Notes under the pieces: generated by a model
Database searches by the model: none
What the model was told of the DNA's origin: nothing
What the model saw: only the letters and a program-made list of their open reading frames with translations
Position numbers and translations under genes: made by a program
In this document: positions 1 to 5,710 of the stretch, piece by piece
How the letters are laid out: each line of letters opens with the position of its first letter
How positions within the stretch are numbered: position 1 is the first letter of the stretch
Source of the DNA: an uncultured Bacteroidales bacterium
Lineage (GTDB): Bacteria; Bacteroidota; Bacteroidia; Bacteroidales; Bacteroidaceae
Assembly (NCBI GenBank): GCA_937906165.1
Contig: CALCYA010000006.1
Span: forward strand, 1-7,282
Length of the DNA stretch: 7,282 nt
Direction: 5' to 3'

Positions 1-165
1 TTAATGTTTTGTCTGTGTTAAAAAGATATTCCCCCTATAGTTTGCAGGTGAACCACTTTAGAGACCTTGAGGCCCCTATAAACCGTCGCCCGCAAAATCT
101 CAATAATGGGCATAACAAACCTGAACCCGCTTTGTTGCGGGCTCTCAATGATGGCCAATCAAGGG
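1..165. other. Left-edge intergenic stretch with a short two-strand open segment
   Basis: No gene is convincing here. On the minus strand an ATG at 113-111 opens a 31-codon frame ending in TAA at 20-18; the peptide begins MPIIEILRATVY and ends QTIGGISF. The plus strand is also open from 9 to 242. The motif CCCCTATA occurs twice as a direct repeat (32-39 and 73-80), 41 bases apart, and GCCCGC at 88-93 could pair with the neighbouring hairpin arm in an alternative fold. Openness on both strands plus direct repeats would fit an interspersed intergenic repeat as well as a tiny gene; nothing in the sequence decides between them. No tRNA-like or other RNA-gene signature was recognised. Confidence 0.3.
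123..144 (-). terminator. Probable intrinsic terminator after the wecB operon
   Basis: Read on the minus strand the arms are GAGCCCGC and GCGGGTTC with a six-base loop AACAAA; the 8-bp stem holds one G-U pair. It lies 22 bases past the stop of the small gene at 166-408, where the end of the wecB transcript would be expected. The downstream T tract is poor (AGGTTTGTT), so termination could be inefficient. Confidence 0.5.
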
Positions 166-408
166 TTACTTGTAGGGTGAGCCTTCTTCGGCGGCGAGTG
201 GTATCTCCTGCTCGTCGCTGCCATATTCTGACGCGGTGCTGATGTCGCCGATGACTCTGTTGCGCAGGTCTATGAATTCCTGGGCTTCGTGTGGTGGCAT
301 GGTGGCGAGTATCTCTTCGTCGGTGTATGAAAGTGCGGTTGCTGCACCTTGGAGTATGTCGGCTGCTATCTCGTTGCCGCTGGGTTTGTTCTGCTTTTTA
401 TCGTTCAT
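166..408 (-). CDS. Small acidic hypothetical protein downstream of wecB
   Basis: An 80-residue protein of a family I do not recognise. It begins MNDKKQNKPSGNE with a polar, lysine-containing N-terminus; a central part (residues about 12-56, from EIAADILQ to DLRNRVIG) looks helical and amphipathic; the tail (57-80) is acidic, with DEQE and AAEEG. There is no signal peptide, membrane segment or metal-binding motif. I chose the ATG at 408 rather than an in-frame GTG at 420, because the GTG adds only four residues and sits closer to the wecB stop. The gene starts 29 bases after wecB with no promoter between them, so the two are probably co-transcribed. Codon pattern and the operon position support a real gene; function is unknown. 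It could be a small structural or regulatory partner, but nothing visible shows this. Confidence 0.72.
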   Translation of the reverse strand: MNDKKQNKPSGNEIAADILQGAATALSYTDEEILATMPPHEAQEFIDLRNRVIGDISTASEYGSDEQEIPLAAEEGSPYK

Positions 409-437
409 TGTGTGGGGCACGGGGTCTGCCCGGTAGG

Positions 438-1643
438 TTAAATTAGTTTTTCAACAATTCTGCCGCATGCGAGGCCGTCGCCGTAGGGGTTTACGGCTTT
501 GCTCATTGCATCGTAATGTGCACGGTCGTCGAGCAGTGAAGACACTTCGTCTACGATCTTGTCATGGTCTGTGCCGACGAGCTTGACGGTTCCGGCCTCG
601 AGTGCCTCGGGGCGCTCGGTGGTGTCGCGCATGACAAGCACCGGCTTGCCAAGGCCTGGAGCCTCTTCCTGGATGCCGCCGCTATCGGTGAGCACAATGT
701 CGCTCTTTCCCATGAGGTATACGAATGAGAGATATTCCAATGGCTCAATGAAGAACATGTTGCCTGTATCACTCTCGTTGTCCGGGCACTCCTCTTTGGA
801 AAGTGAAACTGCTTTTTTATTTACAACATGCTCTCCAAAAACTTCTGCGATTGGTTTACGCACGTTGGGGTTGAGGTGCATGGGGTAAACGAAATCTACA
901 TTGGGGTATTTCTGGGTAAGATCCTTTATGGCAGTGCACATGTGGATGAATCCGTCACCGAAGTTCTCGCGGCGATGACCTGTTATGAGTACAAGCTTGC
1001 GGCTGTTGTCAAGTCGTGTGACATCGTAGCCGGCATGTGATAGCATATCCCTTAACTCGTCGTTGAGCGTATTGTCTTTCTTTATCTTGTCGACAACCCA
1101 GTGAAGGGCATCGATGACGGTGTTGCCTGTGACGGTAATGCTCTCCTCGTTGACAGCCTCGCGCAAGAGGTTTGCCTTGCTTAATGGCGTGGGGGCGAAA
1201 TTATATGTCGCTATCCGGCTTGTTATCTGACGGTTCATTTCCTCGGGCCATGGACTGTAGATGTTGTGAGTGCGCAATCCTGCTTCTATATGCCCCACGG
1301 GAATCTGCTGGTAGAAGGCTGCAAGTGCAGCAGCTGTGCTTGTGGTTGTGTCGCCATGCACCAGTACTACGTCGGGCTGTGTCTCCTTTAGCACATCGCG
1401 CATACCGGTAAGTACGCGGGCTGTGACATCGTAGAGGTCTTGTCCCTGTTTCATGATGTTGAGATCGTAGTCGGGGGTTATTTCAAAAAGTTGCAGTACC
1501 TGGTCGAGCATCTGGCGATGCTGGCCGGTAACGCATACTATGGTCTTGAATGTAGTGGGGCGCTTCTGGAACTCTTTGACCAACGGTGCCATCTTGATGG
1601 CCTCGGGACGAGTGCCGAACACAAGCATCACTTTCTTCATCAT
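438..1643 (-). CDS. wecB: UDP-N-acetylglucosamine 2-epimerase (non-hydrolysing)
   Basis: This cytoplasmic enzyme interconverts UDP-GlcNAc and UDP-ManNAc, supplying ManNAc-type sugars for capsule, O-antigen or other surface glycans. The 401-residue protein shows the family signatures in order: FGTRPEAIKMAPL at 9-21, VHGDTTTS at 95-102 (Asp98), GHIEAGLRT at 117-125 (Glu120), PWPEEMNR at 131-138 (Glu134), TGHRRENFG at 221-229 (His223), and a long nucleotide-binding stretch from LTDSGG (318) through MRDTTERPEAL (338-348), closing with NPYGDG. By family knowledge Asp98, Glu120, Glu134 and His223 match the catalytic or substrate-binding residues of the E. coli enzyme. The start is MMKK; the second Met at 1640 is an equally possible start. 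An extra segment of about 21 residues lies near 273-296 relative to the E. coli protein as I recall it, which largely explains the length (401 against 376). The gene is first in a unit with the small gene at 166-408. No glycosyltransferase or WecC-type dehydrogenase lies within the window. Confidence 0.97.
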   Translation of the reverse strand: MMKKVMLVFGTRPEAIKMAPLVKEFQKRPTTFKTIVCVTGQHRQMLDQVLQLFEITPDYDLNIMKQGQDLYDVTARVLTGMRDVLKETQPDVVLVHGDTTTSTAAALAAFYQQIPVGHIEAGLRTHNIYSPWPEEMNRQITSRIATYNFAPTPLSKANLLREAVNEESITVTGNTVIDALHWVVDKIKKDNTLNDELRDMLSHAGYDVTRLDNSRKLVLITGHRRENFGDGFIHMCTAIKDLTQKYPNVDFVYPMHLNPNVRKPIAEVFGEHVVNKKAVSLSKEECPDNESDTGNMFFIEPLEYLSFVYLMGKSDIVLTDSGGIQEEAPGLGKPVLVMRDTTERPEALEAGTVKLVGTDHDKIVDEVSSLLDDRAHYDAMSKAVNPYGDGLACGRIVEKLI

Positions 1644-1714
1644 TTATCTGTTTTATCGGTGTTCTGGTTATATTTCCGTAACAATTGCGATTGTTGTCGG
1701 ATTTTTATAATTCT

Positions 1715-1742
1715 GCAAATATAATGCTTTTTTTTATTGCAA
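1715..1742 (-). promoter_or_regulatory. Promoter of wecB, Bacteroidota type
   Basis: On the minus strand TATATTTGC (1723 to 1715) is a full match to the TAnnTTTG -7 element. A TTG (1742-1740) lies 16 bases upstream, shorter than the usual 19-20, so the -33 element is weak. Transcription would start near 1708, giving a leader of about 65 bases before the wecB ATG. An A/T-rich tract separates the two elements. Confidence 0.6.
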
Positions 1743-1809
1743 CGTCATAACTTTCGGGTAAATGAGTGCTCTTGCGTTGTGTATACGTATGTCTATGTCT
1801 TTATAACGT

Positions 1810-1847
1810 GTTGCCGGGGCGAATATTGCCTCGGTTACCCTTTTTTT
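1810..1847 (+). terminator. Orphan intrinsic terminator on the plus strand
   Basis: Arms GTTGCCGGGGC (1810-1820) and GCCTCGGTTAC (1828-1838) pair over 11 positions with one mismatch and two G-U pairs around a seven-base loop, followed after CC by seven T residues (1841-1847). On the minus strand the hairpin is not followed by T residues, so it points rightward. No plus-strand gene lies upstream: wecB runs the other way and ribE starts 340 bases later. It may end a small RNA, an antisense transcript from wecB, or upstream leakage toward ribE. Confidence 0.65.
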
Positions 1848-1915
1848 GACAGCAAGGTGAAAAGTTGCTTTTTATTGATGGTGCTCTCTTCTGGTGCAAC
1901 GGGAAACGTGCCTGT

Positions 1916-1969
1916 ACGGCGGGGCTCTTTTCTATCCCTTCTGTCATCATCATCTTGCTGCCCCGCCGT
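1916..1969. repeat. 10-bp perfect inverted repeat with 34-base loop
   Basis: ACGGCGGGGC at 1916-1925 is matched exactly by GCCCCGCCGT at 1960-1969. A second, outer pair GTGCA (1894-1898) and TGCAC (1972-1976) could extend the structure, leaving a 17-base bulge on one side. The loop is pyrimidine-rich and contains TCATCATCAT. Neither strand has a T tract after the stem, so it is not a typical terminator. It ends about 65 bases before the ribE promoter. Confidence 0.6.
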
Positions 1970-2033
1970 CCTGCACTTTCTGCGTAAACAAACGAAATGC
2001 TCTTTTGTTCGTGAAGTGTCACCGTGTAGTGCG

Positions 2034-2066
2034 TTTGTATTTGTTGGAAAGAATTCGTACCTTTGC
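2034..2066 (+). promoter_or_regulatory. Promoter of the ribE operon, Bacteroidota type
   Basis: TTTG at 2034-2037, then 20 bases, then TACCTTTGC at 2058-2066: a full match to the Bacteroidota consensus in both elements and spacing. Transcription would start near 2072, giving a leader of about 117 bases. The end of the -7 element runs into a palindrome (GCGCT, AA, AGCGC; 2065-2076) that would cover the start site. The leader also holds a small hairpin, TCAAGC/AA/GCTTGA around 2106-2119, followed by TTTTATTT. Confidence 0.75.
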
Positions 2067-2189
2067 GCTAAAGCGCGAAAATAGACTGCAGTAGCTGTGA
2101 GATATTCAAGCAAGCTTGATTTTATTTCGCTCGTTTGTACCTATAATTGGCGTAATATGTTTTAAATTAAGATTAAAAATTTATACAAT

Positions 2190-2789
2190 ATGTTTTCAGG
2201 AATTGTTGAGGAGTTTGCCACGGTGCGCAAACTGGTGCGTGAGCAGGGTAATCTGCATCTTACGCTTACATGCTCTTTTGTGGGCGAACTGAAGATTGAC
2301 CAGAGTGTGTCGCACAATGGCGTATGTCTTACAGTGGTTGACATAAACGGTGACGAGTATACTGTGACTGCAATGCACGAGACGCTTGAGCGTTCCAATA
2401 TAGGGCTGTTGCAGGTGGGGGACAAGGTTAACGTGGAGCGCAGCATGATGATGAACGGACGTCTGGATGGTCACATTGTTCAGGGACATGTGGACGAGAC
2501 TGCCGAGTGTGTGTCGGTAAAGGATATGGACGGCAGCTGGTATTATACATTCCGTTATCGCAAGGATGATGAGATGGCGGCAAAGGGCTATCTTACAGTC
2601 GATAAAGGTTCGGTCACGGTCAACGGTGTGAGCCTTACGGTATGTGAGCCGACTGATGACTCGTTCTCTGTTGCTATAATTCCTTACACTCATGAACATA
2701 CCAATTTCCACACGATTGAAGTGGGTACGAAGGTGAATATTGAGTTTGATATCATAGGTAAGTACATAGCGAGGATTGCAAAGCGATGA
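2190..2789 (+). CDS. ribE: Riboflavin synthase, alpha chain
   Basis: This enzyme performs the last step of riboflavin synthesis: two 6,7-dimethyl-8-ribityllumazine molecules give riboflavin plus 5-amino-6-ribitylaminouracil, in the cytoplasm, normally as a homotrimer. The 199-residue protein has the expected two similar lumazine-binding barrels. The first starts with the hallmark MFSGIVEE (1-8) and contains HNGVCLTVV (42-50, Cys46). The second starts around residue 95 and repeats the pattern as VTVNGVSLTV (142-151, Ser148). DGHIVQGHVD at 93-102 carries the conserved histidine (His100). Length is typical (about 195-215). The start is certain because MFSGIVEE is the family N-terminus. It is the first gene of a four-gene operon and its TGA overlaps the next ATG (ATGA at 2786-2789), implying translational coupling. 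Other riboflavin-pathway genes (ribA/B, ribD, ribH) are not in the window. The gene is also called ribC in some species. Confidence 0.97.
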   Translation: MFSGIVEEFATVRKLVREQGNLHLTLTCSFVGELKIDQSVSHNGVCLTVVDINGDEYTVTAMHETLERSNIGLLQVGDKVNVERSMMMNGRLDGHIVQGHVDETAECVSVKDMDGSWYYTFRYRKDDEMAAKGYLTVDKGSVTVNGVSLTVCEPTDDSFSVAIIPYTHEHTNFHTIEVGTKVNIEFDIIGKYIARIAKR

Positions 2790-3325
2790 AGAGTTTCCTT
2801 GAGTTGGCAGCTGCACGCCAGAGTGACAGGGCTTATGAGCCGGGACGCGTGATTGGGCGCGAGGTGCTTGAACGCATACTTGAGGCGGGGCGTCTGGCAC
2901 CGTCGGCATGCAACGGACAGCCGTGGCATTTTACGGTGGTGACTGACCCGCAACTGCTTGTGGAGGTGGGAAAGGCTACCTCGAGTCTTGGTATGAACAG
3001 GTTTGTGAAGGATGCCTCGGCGCTGGTGCTCATCACTCTTGAGCCTACGAATATCACATCCAAACTCGGTTGCGGTATAAAGGATAAGGATTTTCCCATT
3101 ATGGACCTTGGTATTGCTTCGGCATATATGACTCTTGCTGCCGAGGACGAGGGTATAGGAAGCTGTATCCTGGGCTGGTTCGATGAGAAGAAAATCAAGG
3201 AGCTGGTGGGTGTACCGCAGAAGAAGCGTCTTATGCTCATTATCTCGCTGGGCTACAACCTGAAGCCGAAACGCAAGAAGATACGCAAGGATTTTGACAA
3301 GGTTGTTTCTTTTGAAAAATACTGA
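2786..3325 (+). CDS. Nitroreductase family protein (FMN-dependent NAD(P)H oxidoreductase)
   Basis: A 179-residue cytoplasmic flavoprotein of the nitroreductase fold, which binds FMN at a dimer interface and passes electrons from NAD(P)H to nitro compounds, quinones or other acceptors; the true substrate cannot be read from sequence. Signatures: AARQSDRAY at 9-17 (Arg11, Ser13 and Arg15 in the phosphate-binding position), LAPSACNGQPWHF at 37-49, DLGIASAYMTLAAEDEGIG at 107-125, CILGWFDEKKI near 127-137, and the closing strand LMLIISLGYN at 149-158 followed by a very basic KPKRKKIRKDF segment. Length is at the short end of the family. It begins inside the ribE stop codon (ATGA), so its translation probably depends on ribE. 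The pairing puts a flavin-requiring enzyme next to the flavin-producing one. Alternative: some such proteins are BluB-like or dehydro-coenzyme reductases, but the motifs fit general nitroreductases best. Confidence 0.94.
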   Translation: MKSFLELAAARQSDRAYEPGRVIGREVLERILEAGRLAPSACNGQPWHFTVVTDPQLLVEVGKATSSLGMNRFVKDASALVLITLEPTNITSKLGCGIKDKDFPIMDLGIASAYMTLAAEDEGIGSCILGWFDEKKIKELVGVPQKKRLMLIISLGYNLKPKRKKIRKDFDKVVSFEKY

Positions 3326-3327
3326 CA

Positions 3328-3708
3328 ATGATAAGGCTGTTTGTCTATCTGCTGCTTTTTGTTACGGTATTCGTCTCGGTGTGTATGCACACAAAGCCTG
3401 ACCGTGAAATGCATCTGCATGAGATATCTTCCTCCCTGATGGCGAATATCAAAGCTGTTGTTCCCGAAGGTGTTGTAATTCCGGAGGAAACCATAGAGAA
3501 ACTGAATGCTGATACAGTTGTGACGAAGATGCTTGACAAGATGTTCGTGGTTGATGACTACGTGGCGTTCACTGTGGGGCGCATTGTGGCAGGGGATAAC
3601 AAGTATGTGATTTCTGTTGGCTTTTTCGACAAGGTGTTTGCGTTGTCACAGGAAGGTGTTACAGAGAAAGTTGTTTACAAATTGCGCGAAAAGGGTATTG
3701 TTGATTGA
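3328..3708 (+). CDS. Small membrane-anchored protein, possibly DUF4359
   Basis: A 126-residue protein. Residues 4-20 are a strongly hydrophobic segment (LFVYLLLFVTVFVSVCM) after a single Arg, which reads as a signal anchor or an uncleaved signal peptide. Cys19 is not in a good lipobox because the residue before it is Val. The remainder is soluble: HTKPDREMHLHEI (21-33), a charged helix-rich middle, and a C-terminal strand region NKYVISVGFFDKVFAL (91-106). The pattern of one N-terminal hydrophobic helix, a polar start of the mature part with P-x-R-E-x-H, and an ISVGFF-type motif near the end resembles what I recall of DUF4359, but this is an impression, not a search result. It starts two bases after the nitroreductase stop, so it belongs to the ribE operon. 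Function unknown; location probably periplasmic face of the inner membrane. Confidence 0.85.
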   Translation: MIRLFVYLLLFVTVFVSVCMHTKPDREMHLHEISSSLMANIKAVVPEGVVIPEETIEKLNADTVVTKMLDKMFVVDDYVAFTVGRIVAGDNKYVISVGFFDKVFALSQEGVTEKVVYKLREKGIVD

Positions 3709-3734
3709 GTCTCCCTCTGCGCGGTGTTGAATAA

Positions 3735-4325
3735 ATGGTAATTATGGTAAATAAAGTATATCTTGAGAATTTTGAGAGCCGTCTGATGAACGAGCTCCTG
3801 AAGCTGTGTACACAATACAAGGTTCTTGAGGGCACTCTGTTGTCGACTGAGGATATAGATGCACGTTGGCACGAGATTGCTCCAGAATATGTGGCTGATG
3901 CGGTCCCTAACATTGCCGATTATCCCACTGTGGCGATAGCGTGGGCCGGATATGTTGGTATAGCTGTTGCGCATCTGTGGGATGAGGACTGGGCCGCACA
4001 CTGCAAGGATGAGTATAAGTCTCTTTATGGTCCTGCTGGTTTTGACGACATGGACGAGAATATTGTGCAGAAGATACTTGGCTTCCACTTGGAGTCGCAG
4101 GAGGCAAAGAACATTGAGCAGATGATGCGCAGGCTTGGTGAGACTGCCCTGACGCTTATACGTCGCGAGAATATCGAGCCGCAGTCGCCAATGGCATTCC
4201 ATGCCTTTGCACGTGCAATAAAGGTGATGTTCCGCATTGGTGCTGCAATAGAACTCAAACGTTTGGGCTACAAGTTCGAGCAGGTGAACCTGCCTGGCCT
4301 TAATGGAGGTGTAGCGGAGTGCTGA
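3735..4325 (+). CDS. Conserved-looking hypothetical protein, last gene of the ribE operon
   Basis: A 196-residue soluble, mostly helical protein of unknown function. No signal peptide is present; one moderately hydrophobic stretch (TVAIAWAGYVGIAVAHLW, 65-82) is interrupted and followed by DEDW, so it is more likely a buried helix than a membrane span. Other notable segments are GPAGFDDMDENIV (99-111), IEPQSPMAFHAFARAIKVMF (147-166) and AAIELKRLGYKFEQVNLPG (170-188). Their density of Trp, His, Asp and Phe suggests a conserved core, perhaps with His80, Asp83, Asp85 or His156 near a binding site, but no catalytic motif is recognisable. ATG codons occur at 3735 and 3744; the second (MVNKVYLENF) may be the true start. 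It follows the previous gene by 26 bases with no promoter between. The family seems confined to Bacteroidota in my recollection; I cannot confirm that. Confidence 0.85.
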   Translation: MVIMVNKVYLENFESRLMNELLKLCTQYKVLEGTLLSTEDIDARWHEIAPEYVADAVPNIADYPTVAIAWAGYVGIAVAHLWDEDWAAHCKDEYKSLYGPAGFDDMDENIVQKILGFHLESQEAKNIEQMMRRLGETALTLIRRENIEPQSPMAFHAFARAIKVMFRIGAAIELKRLGYKFEQVNLPGLNGGVAEC

Positions 4326-4340
4326 CAAGTATATGCAACC

Positions 4341-4383
4341 ACAAACAGAGCGAGCGGCCTATACAGCCGCTCGCTCTGTTTGT
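4341..4383. terminator. Bidirectional terminator between convergent genes
   Basis: Arms at 4341-4358 and 4366-4383 form an 18-bp perfect stem (ACAAACAGAGCGAGCGGC and its exact complement) around the seven-base loop CTATACA. The distal part of the arm reads CTGTTTGT on both strands, giving a U-rich descending side either way. It lies 15 bases past the stop of the plus-strand operon and 12 bases past the stop of the minus-strand acyltransferase gene, so it serves both. Confidence 0.9.
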
Positions 4384-4395
4384 ATACATGGTCCT

Positions 4396-5538
4396 TTAAC
4401 TTACGAAAATTCTTGTCAGTCTGAACTTTGACATTACCCATACAAGCAGGGCGCTTATGGCGACTGTTGTTGCCGCAGCAAGCAGTATGCGCACGATGTA
4501 GGGGAGTGCTGGTGTGTCATAAAGGTCATAACTCAGGAAGGTGAATGTGAAGTGGCACAGATATACTCCAAAGGTGAGGCCAGCGGCCTTTGATAGCCAC
4601 TTGCGCGGTGCAGTGTCCAGTTTCTGTATTGCCACAAAGACGGGGAATGTCATCATGAACACATTTATTCCTGTGAAGTACCACAGTATCTCAAGATAAG
4701 CGTAGTTGCCGGGGAAATATTCGTTTGTGACAACATAGCCTACAGAGGTCACAGTATAGCCTGCAATGAACATCGGCAGGCATATGGCTGCCATCTTCTT
4801 CCAACTCCAGTCGAGTGGGTATTTCTTGAGGTAGTAGGCCAGTATGAGGTAACCTATGAATCCCGAAATGTAGTAGAATGAACCGTAAATATTCCAATCG
4901 CACTCACCAAAGAGTCCCATGTGTCCGTAGTTGCCTGTGTAACCCAGTGCCGGCGCTACCATCTTTATATATGGTAGTACTAGGGTCACTCCCCATATAT
5001 AGAGTACTGTCTTTATCTCCTTGCGTGATGCCTGTACGAGCCAGCTGTTGATAATGGGCATTATGATGTAAAGCCCTATGAGCATATAGAGGTACCATAA
5101 TGGGGTGGTGTCGAAATTGAAGTTGAAGATGAATGTGTACAGCCTGCCGATGAGTGTGCTCTGGGTGTAGTCGCTTACCGACAGCTGCGGGTTGGCGGTG
5201 TCAGGGCTTACTGCGGTGAAGTACAGGAATGCCATTAGCGGCAGTGCTATTGACCAGAATATAAGCGGCTTGATGATGCGTCCTATGCGCTTGCTGTAGA
5301 ATCGGTTGACGGTGGTGCCCGGTTTTATGGGCAACAGCAGGACTGCTGTCATCATTGCAAACAGGGGAACGCATGGGCGCACGAGGCTGCCGCAGAATAC
5401 TCCTGTGAGGAACATCTCGCGGTTGGCGTCAAAGTGGGCCACAAAGGGGTCGCAGCAGTGTGCGAACACTACAAGAATGCATGCGACAACGCGCAGCATG
5501 TCAATCCAGCCTATGTTTTCTTTTTCGGATACTTTCAT
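4396..5538 (-). CDS. Acyltransferase-3 family integral membrane protein
   Basis: A 380-residue inner-membrane protein with about ten hydrophobic segments, matching the acyltransferase-3 family that transfers acetyl or other acyl groups to surface polysaccharides, lipids or small molecules. Family features: IGWIDMLRVVACILVVFAHCCD at 9-30 with the conserved His27 after the first helix; VRPCVPLFAMMTAVLLL at 53-69, where the usual Ser-Gly is replaced by Thr-Ala; a basic segment YSKRIGRIIKPLIFW (81-95) with the conserved Arg residues; LWYLYMLIGLYIIMPIINSW (147-166); and a late LTFGVYLCHF (321-330) with His329. Length fits the single-domain members, with no fused SGNH hydrolase. It has its own promoter and is flanked by terminators, so it is a single-gene unit. 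The acceptor cannot be predicted; the nearby wecB is in a separate unit and offers only weak support for a surface-glycan role. Confidence 0.93.
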   Translation of the reverse strand: MKVSEKENIGWIDMLRVVACILVVFAHCCDPFVAHFDANREMFLTGVFCGSLVRPCVPLFAMMTAVLLLPIKPGTTVNRFYSKRIGRIIKPLIFWSIALPLMAFLYFTAVSPDTANPQLSVSDYTQSTLIGRLYTFIFNFNFDTTPLWYLYMLIGLYIIMPIINSWLVQASRKEIKTVLYIWGVTLVLPYIKMVAPALGYTGNYGHMGLFGECDWNIYGSFYYISGFIGYLILAYYLKKYPLDWSWKKMAAICLPMFIAGYTVTSVGYVVTNEYFPGNYAYLEILWYFTGINVFMMTFPVFVAIQKLDTAPRKWLSKAAGLTFGVYLCHFTFTFLSYDLYDTPALPYIVRILLAAATTVAISALLVWVMSKFRLTRIFVS

Positions 5539-5605
5539 GTTTTGAACGATGTTTGTATTAAAATACTGCTATGTTTGCGGGATTGCGTGAGTGTTCTCCC
5601 GTACA

Positions 5606-5637
5606 GCAAATTTACAAAACTATTCTTGCTGCCGCAA
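5606..5637 (-). promoter_or_regulatory. Promoter of the acyltransferase gene, Bacteroidota type
   Basis: On the minus strand CTTG (TTG at 5637-5635), then 20 bases, then TAAATTTGC (5614 to 5606). The -7 element is a full match and the -33 element matches three of four bases. Transcription would begin near 5600, leaving a leader of about 62 bases before the ATG at 5538. The promoter begins only 15 bases past the terminator of the upstream gene. Confidence 0.7.
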
Positions 5638-5652
5638 GTGCATGGATACAAT

Positions 5653-5689
5653 AAAGCATGCCCACCTCTGAAAAAGGTGGGCATGCTTT
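5653..5689 (-). terminator. Strong intrinsic terminator after the FadL-type gene
   Basis: Arms AAAGCATGCCCACCT (5653-5667) and AGGTGGGCATGCTTT (5675-5689) form a 15-bp perfect stem around a seven-base loop. On the minus strand the stem is followed by TTTATTG (the last three T residues of the arm plus ATTG), and it lies 21 bases past the gene's stop. It is near-symmetric and could also stop plus-strand transcription, since TTTTATAT follows on that side. Confidence 0.85.
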
Positions 5690-5710
5690 TATATTGCTCT
5701 AATTTTTATA

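Larger units (their letters stand above)
1644..2189. other. Divergent intergenic region, wecB / ribE
   Basis: These 546 bases hold no credible protein gene. The open frames present on both strands are cysteine/serine-rich or arginine-rich low-complexity translations typical of non-coding DNA. What can be supported: a minus-strand promoter for wecB (1715-1742), an orphan plus-strand intrinsic terminator (1810-1847), a 10-bp perfect inverted repeat with a 34-base loop (1916-1969), and a plus-strand promoter for the ribE operon (2034-2066) followed by a leader of about 117 bases. No FMN riboswitch signature was found in that leader. Confidence 0.8.

Noticed and set aside
1..60. tRNA or CRISPR repeats at the left edge
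   Set aside because: No cloverleaf or T-loop sequence was found, and only two copies of an 8-base repeat are present, without regular spacers.
1737..2113. Open frames of about 92-115 codons on both strands in the wecB-ribE gap
   Set aside because: The translations are rich in Cys and Ser, or in Arg and Asp, lack any domain, and run across the terminator hairpin, the inverted repeat and the ribE promoter.
2072..2189. FMN riboswitch in the ribE leader
   Set aside because: The leader is A/T-rich and lacks the conserved multi-helix FMN element sequences; only a 6-bp hairpin is visible.
2196..2909. 237-codon minus-strand open frame opposite ribE and the nitroreductase start
   Set aside because: It is antisense to two well-supported genes; its composition (many His, Leu, Arg) is that of a shadow frame.
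3382..3390. Lipoprotein signal in the small membrane protein (Cys19)
   Set aside because: The residue before the cysteine is Val rather than Gly, Ala or Ser, so the lipobox is poor; a signal anchor fits better.
3675..4328. 217-codon minus-strand open frame opposite the 196-residue protein
   Set aside because: It nearly mirrors the plus-strand gene, which has the better composition and the operon context; the minus frame has no promoter or recognisable motif.
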